A DNA stretch of 64,000 nucleotides from positions 101,317 to 165,316 of the forward strand of contig VZRN01004506.1 of the NCBI GenBank assembly GCA_013397935.1, read 5' to 3'. Below the pieces are notes generated by a model. The model was not told the origin of the DNA. It saw nothing but the letters and a program-made list of their open reading frames with translations, and made no database searches. How positions within the stretch are numbered: the stretch's first letter is position 1; each line of letters opens with the position of its first letter. This DNA comes from Dasyornis broadbenti (lineage: Eukaryota > Chordata > Aves > Passeriformes > Dasyornithidae). Made by a program: the position numbers and the translations under genes. Below, in pieces: positions 28,201 through 40,200 of this stretch.

Positions 28201-31200
28201 TGCAGCTTTGTTAAGCCTTCTATCTTGAGAGGTAGTTTGTTGGTGTAGCACACCCTGCTCAGCGTTTACTGTCTGGAAATGAGTGATTTACAGGTCCTGG
28301 CACTCACAGCACAAGTTGCTAGGAGTGAGTTACTGGAGCTCCTACCACCCTCTGCTGGACCTGCCTTATTAAAAATTATCATAAGAAAATTCTTCTTGAG
28401 AGCTTAGCTTTTCTTTTAAGGGAGAAGGTGTACCAAATTGCCAGGAATCTGATGGATTTTCTGTTTCTCAGTAGAATTTGGCAGAGTTACTTTTCCTTAG
28501 ATAATTGAAGAGGATTTGCTTAGAAACAGGGTGGCTTTTCAACCCCAGCAAGAAATCTTTATGACCTAGTGTTTTAGAAGCATGTGTAAGACTTTTAGGC
28601 TTGCTAAAGAAAAGGTTCAGAAAGTTGGATGAGGGTGACTTCCTGCAGGATGTTTTGTGTTCTTACTCTGTTATTTATTTTTAAAAGCACAAAATCTGTT
28701 GTAAAATGTCAGTAACAATCTTTCAGTTGCTTGCTTTGCATGCATCTCAAATACCAGTACTGTGAGAACTACAGAGCTGCCTTCATTTTCTGCAAAGCAC
28801 GTGGCCTAAATTTGCACATTTAAGCTATCTAGTTTTCATAAAATAAAATCATCTATCATCCCTTAGCTAGAGATAGTATCTATACCATGTATTTTAGGGA
28901 GGACTAACAGACAGAAGATTGTATTTGTATTTCAATTCATTGCCTACATGTTTTTCATTTGTTTCCCTTATGATCATAACAATTCTTTTCCCTAGGAAAA
29001 TTATTTTGGGGAAGATGACATGTACACTGATTTTGAAGAGGTTATTTCAAGCCCTGTTTTGTCCCTGTCAACATCCTCAAGCTCTGGTTGGACAGCTGTT
29101 GGAGTGGAAAATGACAAAAAAGAAAATGAAGGTTCAGTCAAGCCCGTTCACCCTCTTACTTTACGCCCATGGGATATTACTGTGCTTGTTAATTTGTACA
29201 AAGTGCATGGGAGATTGCCAGTGGTAAGTATTTTATAATCATAAAAGAATTTCTTTCATGTATTTTTTTTTTTTTTAGTTTCATATTTTGGACCCACATT
29301 TAACTGCCTGGAACATTTAGTTGGTGTGGTGCTTACCAAAATGTGTATATACTCTCTGCTGAAACTGTGGCTATCTAAACAACTTTGAGACATGATTTAT
29401 TTTGTTCATCTGGGAGGCAGAGCTGGATAATTTTTTAATATGTTTGTTATTCAGTGAACTTGATTTGTGTGATATTTTCGATTGACCGTTAACGGTTTCT
29501 CTACTAATTAACAAATTTGTCTTATAGTGGTGCAGTCTGCGCTGTGCAGCTGCATTCTGAGGGAATCCCAGGAATAAAAATCCCAGGATAAAAAATCGGG
29601 TTCACCTAAGTAGGTTTGAATTGCTGTTTATGCCCCTGTCAAAAGGTTTTTGAAGTTGCACAGGCTTCTGTTTGAGTATCCATTTAGAGGAAATTTGGCA
29701 CACTTCTTGCTCATGGGTTTGCAACTAATAGCAAACTTCCAACCATATTGTGTATTTTCAGGTTCTGAAGCAGATGTGTTTATTTTTTTATTTCAGCATT
29801 GCAGTCCAGATGGCCCAGAGTGCCCTACAGCTTTCTTGGAGAGGTTGTGTTTCGAGATGAAGAAAGGATTTAGAGAAACAATGCTTCAACTTGTACTGTC
29901 TCCAGTGAATTTGTTTCTGAATGACAATTATCAGGTAGTCAGTGCTTGTGTGTCTGTATTATGGAAGCTGTGTTGATCTTAAAATTGAATTCTTTTTTGG
30001 TAGGAGTCTTCCTGTTGTACCAAGTTTATTAAGGTTTGTGAGGTATTAAAAAAAGGAGGTATTAAAGAAAAGTCTGATGCATGTTTTGTAAAAATCTTTT
30101 TGTCCAGTATTTTTTCATGTTGTCAATAAAATAAATAGGATTAAAATTAGGCTAGTGTTGCATCTTTTCCAAGTATTACCTTCCACTTCCTTGTCGTTCC
30201 CAGCGCCCTGCAGTGGATGAAGTGCTCCGGGAGGGTCACATCAGCCTGTCGGGCCTGCAGCTCCGTGCTCATGCCATGTTTTCTGCGGAAGGGCTGCCCC
30301 TGGGAAGTGATACTTTGGAATATGCCTGGCTGATAGATGTGCAGGCTGGAAGCCTCACAGCCAAAGTTACAGCACCACAGGTACCATCTAGAAACCATTC
30401 TGAAGTATTGAAGTGTGACCCTTCTTCCTTCTAAAACTGCCGTAGCATGGATTTTTGAAAAATGTGTGATCTCAGCTGAGTTTGGATGCATCTGTGCCTT
30501 AAGTAATCTTTACTTTATAGTTTGAAAGTCTAGTAATTTCTGTAAATGGACAGGAGATGCCAAATGAGCCATTGTGACAGTCATGTTTGAACATAAGAGG
30601 CAAATGAGATCGTTTGTGGGAGTGTAATACCGACACGCCTCAGGAGTAGCTGCTCACTGCATAAATTCTGCTGCTTGGTCCTAGTGGAACATGGTTTACT
30701 TTCCCAGTATTGGATTTTGTTAGGTCAGTCTTAGCACTAACCCCTGTTAATTTTGCCATTTGTGTTACATTTTTCTTTCCAGCTAGGTAAATGGCTCCAA
30801 GTATATAACAGGCAGATCATTTTGATTTATTTCTGGTGTGGTCTGCCAGATCTTTAAACAAGGTTGCTTTGCCAGCGTATTCTGAGGCCTGTAAGAAAAG
30901 TACATTCATTCTATTTAGTACTTACATTTGATTTATTTATTTTTAAATTTTTAAGACACTACTACATCTTCTTATTCCTTTAAAAATTGCTTTTATTTTC
31001 TAGGATTAAACACATTTCATTAGGAGACTTCTGCAGCAAATAAAATCAGAATAAAGCATACAAGCAAGTTTAGTAAACCTAAAGAATACACTACAGACAC
31101 ATTTTCTTCCTACGTATCCAGACATTTGTGGTGGTGCTTCCCAAAATGCTGACACTGATTTGGATAATCTGTAGTATTACTCCACTGCTCTATGGTTCAA

Positions 31201-34200
31201 AATTAAATTTAGTTGATCCAAAGTACTCTAAGGTTAAAGAACATTTCTAAATGCTTAATGCAACCTAAGGATTTTCTTCCCTTACAGAGCTATTCTCAAT
31301 TGTATGCATCACATAGAATTTTCTTTTTTTTTTTTTTTTCAAGTTGTCAGCACTGCTATGGAGCAGAGCTTGAATTTGCTGTTTCAGGTTAATTTGCTTT
31401 TTTCCTTCCATAGTGTGGTGTATTGCAGGAATTTGTGAAGGGACTACACTGAATGGAGGAGGAGAGATTTTGTGCAGGACAGTCATAGCTATATTAAATT
31501 CCATTTAAATTGCTGCTGATTTTAAGTGCCCTTTCCTTTGGCAAGCCAAAGAAAACCCATTTCCCTCTCATAATAGAGACAGACAGTCATGAATCATTTC
31601 CTTTATGAGCGAGCTAACTATATAAAAGACTTAAATCAACAATAGGCTAATTACTAGGTCTAGCAAGAATCAGCAGTGTTTTGTTGAGCCAGTTTCCTCC
31701 TGTGCTTTCTAAATGTAACTTTGTTGTTTTTATACAAGCAAATTTGACATTTAAATTATGAATGGTAATGAAGTACCTCGAGGTATTCTTTGTGATAAAG
31801 TGGGCAGCTCAGTCTTTACAGTGAAGTTCTCAGCTGACTGTAATAGCAAAAGCTGCTGCTTTTATTACAAAATAATTTAGGAAATCGTTTGATGTTTGCT
31901 AACAGCTCGCCTGTCTTCTGGAATGGGGGCAGACCTTTGTGTTCCACGTGGTGTGCCGGGAGTTTGAGCTGGAGAGGCCCAAATCCGTAATCCTGTGCCA
32001 GCACGGGATTGATCGCCGCTTTTGTGACCCAAAGGTACTTTTTCATCCATCTTAGCTGCTCACTCTACATGCACAGGTTCTCTGGAACAGTTCAGAAATC
32101 CAGCCTTAGTGTTATCAAGACACATGGAGTATTTAGTCAGGTTGAATGTTAACCAGAACACAAATAAAAGGATTGGCACAAATTAAGCTTCCAACAGACG
32201 TTTATATATTTTCTTTTCCTTTATTCTTTCTTTTTCCTTTTCCTTCAGACAAACTCTGTGCCTGGGCCATGCCCAACATCTGATGACTTAAAATACACGA
32301 TGACACGCTTAGCCATGGATGGAGCAGATCTATATGTGGTAGAGCATGGCTGTGCCACCAATATCAAGGTAAAAATATTTCTCTTAACACCAATTAAAAT
32401 ACTTTGTTATCAGTAGGGTTCTTTGTACTGTTTGATAGAATAGGAACCTGAATTAATGGCTTGCTTGCATACAGTGGACTAAGCAGAATTTCTGAAACTT
32501 TTAAGTGATTAAAGGTCATCATGGACCAGGCCAGGACTAGGTCAATTTGGCTTCTACTCATTAATTCCATTAATTATGTTGGAAAATGGTAAGGAGGAGT
32601 CCATGTTTTCCAAAATAAAAGTGGAAGCTGCAGGAGAACACACTAGGCAATATAAATCTCAGTGTTTGTACTTGAGAGCTGCTAAGAACGTGTCCTGTGA
32701 ATTAGTAATTCAGCAAATGGAAATGATTGATATGGATCACATGGAAGTCAGTGCTGGATAACTCATGATCCTCTTATATGAATTTAGATGTATCTTTGGA
32801 ACTGTTTGTGCCGCTGCCTGGCTGAGTCCTCTGTTCAAAAAGGGCTGCACAGGGAAGAGCTGATATTCTCTCCATTATCCTACTGGACAGGAAAAAAATG
32901 GAATAATTTGCTCAGTGTAGCAAAATACAAGTTTAGAGACAGTTGAATTATGGTAAGAATAGAAAAGAAAAAAAACCGCCACACTGATATAACTGAGTAG
33001 TAGCTGTGCTGTTAGCCAATAAATTCAGTTTTACATGGTAGACTTAAAATTAAAAGTTTTGGGCACAGCTTCACATTATGAGCAAAAATCTGACTAAAGG
33101 GCAGTGGTAATTATTTTAGGCTTTTTTTTTATTGATGTGGTATGTCATCATTTGAATGGCTTGCTGCCCTGTGGCAGTAAAAAAAATACGTTTGAGCCTC
33201 CAAATTCTTTCGAATCCAGTATTAAAAAGCACCATCATAAATATTAACAGTGTCTGCAGGCATAAATATGAATGGCAGTATTTTCAAAGGCAGCTTAATA
33301 ACCTGAACCACTCTAGAAAATTATATTCTGAATGTGTTTCATTCAAGTTTAAAAAAAAAAAAAGGTTTTCAGTGGTCCTTTATAATCTGTGACAGAGATG
33401 ACAAGTAATAATTTAATATTAACCCTGTGGGTAGCTCCTCCATGGCTGGATTATCGTTCAGCTTTCTTTGGTTTTGAGTTGGAAAACTCGATCTGAAATT
33501 TCAGGTGCTTCCTGGTGACATTTTGGAGAGGACTCAAGCTGTGCAGGAAATTTGGTGCCATGTCTTCAGATTATTTCAGGTTTGAAGACTAAGCAAGCCT
33601 GAAAGTTTCAGATTTCTTGGTTTTTAGATGGCAGTGAAGAAGTTAATAATTTAATTTTTTTAGAAGTTTGATTTCAACATCTATTGAAAGTTTTCTTTTT
33701 TGAGCTGTTTACAAAAGGGTGCTTCTCAGTAAATATTTTATTTTTGTTCTGTGAGAACGGTTTGAGATTAATTTCTAAGCTTGCTTTCTTTTGTGTGTGT
33801 GCGCTTACTTGTATATAAAACTGCTTCCCTGGAGAGAAATTTACTGAGATGTTTTTGGGCTGTAGTATGTGTTAACTGTTTGGGCTGATGTGTTAACTGG
33901 TTTAAGGCCATTCTTTTGAGTTTCACTGACACCAAGTCAGAATTCCTGTTTAAATCCTGTTTTCAGATGGGTGCCATACGCATTGCAAACTGCAACCTCC
34001 ACAACCAGTCTGTCGGGGAAGGCGTCAGCGCTGCCATCCAAGACCTTCAGCTCAGACAGTACGTTGAGCAGGCGAACAACTGCAGAACTGGCCTTCAGCC
34101 CATATTGAGGAGGGCTTATTGGCTGGAAGCTGGCTCTGTCAACCTGGGCCTCATCACTGCTGACATTGCTTTAGCTGCAGATCATCCTTCTAAGCACGAG

Positions 34201-37200
34201 GTGCAGAGGCACTTCTTGGAAACGCACGATAACCGAACCAAGAGGTGAGAGATGCGGTTGAGGGAGGTGCATTTGAGAGGGGTATCTTTTAATCTTGCTT
34301 TCACTGAGCTTTAACGTGGTCATGTTTTGGTTTTGTTTTCTGGTCTTCTGCCTTCTGTAGGTTGTGGTTTTTGTGGCCTGATGATAATTTGAGAAATAAG
34401 AGAAGCAAGAACAAGTGTGGCTGTCTTGGTGGTTGTCGATTCTTTGGTGGCACCTTAACAGGACTGGATTTTTTCAAACTTGAGGAACTGACACCTTCAA
34501 GCAGCTCTGCGTTCTCAAGCACAAGTGCAGAATCTGATATGTTTTATGGGCAGTCTTTACTGCAGCCAGGAGAATGGATAATTACTAAAGAGATTCCTAA
34601 AATTCTAGATGGTGAGAATGCACTGTAGTGTTTTTTTGCTCTGTTTTGTCCAAAAATACAATTTCTTAACTTTTCAGTATTTGTAGTGTTTATGAATCTG
34701 GTTAAAAAGTAGAACTGCTTGTGCTCTTGTGGCCTGACCTCTCCTAATAGCAGCCGGAGCTTGAGCAAGTTTTCATATGCTGAATTTTTATATTAACATG
34801 CAACTGCTTTCTGAATCAAAAGAAGTTTTTTGACTTGTGTCTGTTCTACTTACATAGAAAGCAGCTGACCAAGACAATCTGATGTTTTGCTGCCATGATT
34901 TTATTAATTTTTGTCAATACAACATGCTAGTGTGCATATGAATTTCAAAACTAGTGCTTTTATTTAACAAGGATTTTTATTTCAGTAGTCAGGGTACATA
35001 ACACAACATTGCAGTTGTGTTATCAGATACTCAGTTTTTCTTTTCCATCCCTGATCCTAGGTAAAGCAAATGGTGTCAAAAGAAAAGATTGGGACTGCAG
35101 GTCTGTGGGTATAGAAATGGAAAGGAAAGCACAACACCTGAGCCTCCAAGTGCCTCTGCGCTCCCACAGCTCCTCATCGTCTTCAGAGGAAACGAGCAGC
35201 TCCAGTGCTGCACTGCCCTTGCTTGCAGGGGAGAAGGACAGCCCATCATCCACTGCTGAGGATCACCTGGGACAGAAGGAGTTCCTGCCCAGTGCAAAAA
35301 GGGAAGATGGCCATGGAAGGTTAGTACTCTCTGTCCAGGTAAGCACATAATTGAACTCTTGGAATGCCTTAAGGTGAAAGAAAAGCCTTAGATTTAGCAA
35401 TTTGTAAAGTGTTAGTGGTGTTGCTAAAATATGTTTCCTAGTTCAAATGCCAATTTGGATCCCTGATAGGGGATGGTTACCTGATTGAGGTAGAAGATCC
35501 AGCATGTAAAGACAGTAGCACTTGCTGTTAAATGTTTGGTTTTATGTAGACAAGTGGCAGAATTCAGTATGTAACCAGCATTATGAAAACAATGGCTATG
35601 CTAATAAAAAGTCACAAAATCACTGATGCATTTGACAGCTTCTACAGTGTAGGAAGAAATGTATTAGTAATGAAATAAGCAAGTAAACTGTTAATTTTCA
35701 TTTCCAGTGTCGCGGTGGAGGGTGCAGAGGGCCGTCCTGTATCCCCTGGCCCCCAGGAGAGGCCCGTTGGCCAGTCTCCCATAAGGTCCCCCCTGAAGAG
35801 ACAATCGTCCGTGTGCTCCACCCGGCTTGGGAGCACCAAGAGCCTCACGGCAGCTTTCTACGGAGACAAGCAGCCTGTCCCGGTGGGAGTGCAGTTCAGC
35901 AGCGACGTGTCCCGCAGCGATGAGAACGTCCTGGACTCCCCAAAGCAGAGGAGAAGCTTTGGCTCTTTCCCCTACACTCCATCAGCAGATTCAAACTCTT
36001 TCCACCAGTACCGCTCAATGGATTCCAGTATGTCCATGGCGGATAGTGAGGCTTATTTTTCAGCTGCAGAAGAGTTTGAGCCAATAAGCAGTGATGAAGG
36101 TCCAGGAACCTATCCAGGGAGGAAGAAGAGAAAAAAGCAAGCTCAGAAAACTGAATACAGTAGGGGGTCTATTTATCACAGTGTGGAAGGGCCCTTAACA
36201 AGCACAATCCACGGAGAAATTAGTCAAGATATGAAAACATTGCCAATTAAGACCCATCCTTCCCAGGCTTCGTTTGTTTCAGCTCTGGGAGGAGATGATG
36301 AGCACGTTGACAACATCTATGTCCTGGACTCTGAGAAGATCGTGGAACGTGAGCAAATAACTTCCCAGCAGCCCGTAATGGCATGTTACCAAAATTATCT
36401 TACGCAGTTCCAGGTGATCAACTGGTCAGTAAAGCATCCAACTAACAAAAGAACTTCAAAGTCCTCATTACATCGTCCTTTAGACCTTGACACACCAACG
36501 AGTGAAGAAAGTTCATCATCTTTTGAGCAACTCTCTGTCCCAACTTTTAAGGTATGGAAGATGGAGGAGTAGAGAAAGGAGTACAAATTCCGAGTAACTT
36601 AAAATGGCTTAGTACCAGTTGTGTGGATAAGCGACAAGAAACCTGAAATTTCTTTGCTTTTAGTTGAGGAATACCTTGAATTTCTGACTTCAGATCACAG
36701 GGCTGAGTGGCTGGGAGGTTGTGGACAAAAAAAGATGGAGTTAGATGTGCGTTCTGAATTATTGTTGCACTTAAAAATGCTGCCTGTTCAGTGCTGTGTA
36801 GCTGAAGGATATTTATGTGAGTTTTGTTTAAAATATGTTATACAAAGATGCAGTAGCAGTACATTTAAAACTGATAAAATATGATTTCGGCTCCGAGTGC
36901 TTTATTTTAAAATAAAATTGCAACTCAGATATAGGAAATGGTATTTTTAAATGATCTGAGGATACATGCTTAAGGAAGGAGCTGAAATGAAATAAATGAA
37001 AATAATGGAAATGACTTGATGGAAAACAGGTGTTTGAGCTCTGGAATTGAATTTGTTATCATTTTGCAGAAAAGGTTTGTGTTCATGCAAACCTTCTGTA
37101 GATTAGTATTTGAAGATTTTTTTAAAAGCAATGAGTCAGTATTTATGTAAAAGCTGTGTAATCTGATTTTTCAAGGAATTTAAAAAGTAGACCTGGGAGT

Positions 37201-40200
37201 TCCTGTATCCTGTATTGGAGAATCTGCTTCTAAGGGATTCTTTTAAGAAAAAAGCTTTACGGGAAATATTTAGATTCTTTGGTTGGTTTTTTTTTTTTTT
37301 GTTTTTTTCATATATGGAAGGAATGTAATACATTTCTTTGCACTTTTATCTTAGATTGTTAAACAGGGTCTCACAGCTAATTCATTACTGGACAGAGGCA
37401 TGCAGCTTACAGGATCAACATCTAAGTAAGTTGAATACAATCTGACATCATTAGCATATTTTTCAAAAGTAGGATTTCCCTGATATTCTTCTTAAATATT
37501 TTGGCTCCTGCTAGCCCTTTCAAAATTTGATTTATAGCAGTAGGTTTCAGTACCAGTTCTATTTCAGAACAGATCATTCTGGTATGAAATACTTGGGTTT
37601 GGTCAAAAAGAAATTACACAGTGCAAGCATTAAATTATTTCACATGTACATTTTCAAGATTACAAATGGTGATTTAACTTAGATGAATGAAGAAGGTGCT
37701 AATGGCAAGCGTCCATTTCTTCGCCAAAAGCTGAACTTGAATCTAGGGAGGGCCTTGCCCTGGGATTGTCTTTGTGTTCTTTCTAAGCTATATGGTAGGA
37801 GAAACCTGCCATTATATGGATTTTATTAGGAATTAAAATGATACCAGACCACTTCTGTATTTGTTTTTACAAAGCCTGATCATTAATGTGTATTTGACTT
37901 GGTTTAGCACTCCTTACACTCCTTTGGATAAGAAGTCTGCAGAGAATACAGATGATGAAACCATAACAGAGGAATGGACACTGGATCACCCTGTCTTCCA
38001 GACACGGACGACGGCAATAGTGGAAGTAAAAGGAACTGTAGATGTAGTTCTGACTCCTCTTGTAGCAGAGGCACTGGATAGGTAATTTTATTTTGATGAT
38101 ACTAAAAATTGTTTGAAATCACAGCTGTTTTGCTTAACAAAAGTTTAGGTAAAGGATTGAATTAACGTGACTGATGGAACAGCAGGGCCTGGTGCCCAAC
38201 GGATGTAATTCTGCATTTCCTATGAGGTAGCTGGAAGAATGGGAAGTGCCCTTTGTGTCTGTCAGTGCTTATTTTTACCTCTGCGGTGTTAATTACACGT
38301 GGTTGATGGTGTGCCATGTGAAGCTGGGAGTTTAAATGGTCTCTTGTGGCTGGTTTCCTCTCACAGGTACATCGAGGCCATGGTGCACTGTGCCAGCTCC
38401 CGGCATCCGGCAGCCATCGTGGACGACCTGCACTGCAAAGTCCTGAGGGATGCTGTGCAGAACAGCAAGACCAGCTTCTCAGAAAATGTAAGAGAGGGAA
38501 CAAGGGAAATCCACATGAATTTTCTTGAAAGAATGCTCTTTCTGTATCTGACTTGGAAAAAATGTAGTGGTTTGAGTTATAGTAGCTAAATGCTATATTA
38601 ATTTGGAATGCATATGTACATGCGTTTTTATAATCAACTCTTACACATCTTTAACTGACCAGAAATCTCTTCCAGGCTTGAAGTCTTTCTGCTTTGGATG
38701 GTTTAGTTCATAACTCTAGTAATTTACATGAGATCAAATCACACGTTCGGTTCTTTCAAATTACTATAATTGATATTCTTAAGTATTATATTGATCTCAG
38801 CGAGATGTTATTTATTATTTTACAGTAGTTAAGGAGAGCTGTGAAAGTGCCTGTGGGTTTTTTTAGAGTTCATCTGAGACCTTAAATTATTTTAGCTTTA
38901 AAAGAATTGTATGGTAGTTCTGTAGAATTAAGACTTCTTTCTGTCCAAGGTAATGACCATATTTGTATTTTATGATTTCTTAGAGCTCACGGTGTAGTGG
39001 ACACTAATAATTTGCTTCATAATAAGTTGTTTTATATAACTTTTATGTGTAGAATTCAAACTTTCAGCTGAAGTCTGTTTGTTAGAAGCTTTACTGCAGA
39101 ATGGCACTGCTGCCCTTATGGTTTTAGACCTACTGTACCTCTAAGTGCTGCAGCCCTTTTTCTGGAAATCGTGGTAAATTGCTTTAAATAAAGTCAGAAT
39201 CTCTTGCCGCTTCAGTGCTAATGACATGTCCTGTTACTCCTGAGCTTGCAGCTCTTGAGTTTCGGTGCTAATAAATTATTTTTTTCCCCTCTCCCAAGTT
39301 ATCTTCAAAGCAGGACATCAGAGGAACAAAAATAGACACCACCACGACAGGAACAACAAACCAGGGACCAGCACAGACCAATCTCTCGCTTAAGCAAGAT
39401 AATGTGACAATTAAAGGTCTTCAGGCCAATGTTACAGTTCCAAAGGTAACAAGTGTTTGTTTAGCTTATTAGTAGGTATGTGCCTTACAGAATGACCCTT
39501 ATTTTGCATCCCTGTTTGTTCCCCAAAAGCTGAAGTGAGGCTGTGCATTTGTGCTAGAGAACTAAACTTTGGAGCAGGATAGGCCGTTTTGGAGGTGGTC
39601 AGTTTTGTGATGGTAGATATGTAGTAGTTAAATAACAACCACTGTAGGGGTAACTGGCTGCCATGTCTTTAAAATATGTTCTTAGGTCTTCTGGGTGGGT
39701 TTTATTTTTTATTTTACTTGTTTTATTTTTCTTTTTACTGGAAGTATAAGACAAAATGGTATCAGAAATCAGTGATATGTACTTAATGTAACGTTTTTCT
39801 AAATGGCTTTACTCTTTGATGGAATTTTATGTTTAGGTGAACCTGTGTTTACTGCAAGCATCTGTGGATGAGTCCCCAGGAGTTTCTTCCAGTAAAACTG
39901 TGACTCATGTTTCCTTAGTAGCTTTGTGTTTTGATAGAATTGCTACTCAAGTTCGTATGAACAGGTAAGAATAGTATATGTCACTATTTGTTATAAACTT
40001 TAGACAGATTTAATTTGATTATTTTTATATTGAGATTTGCTTAATTGGTTTTTTTCTCCCTGATATTGAAAAGGGGTGTAGTTGAGGAGACTTCGAACAG
40101 CGCAGAAACCGGGAGGAATTCTGTCACGTTTGATCGTTACATCCAAACCAGCAAAATGCAGCCCCAGTCTTCTGGCTCACTGAGATCCAATTCTGGAGCA

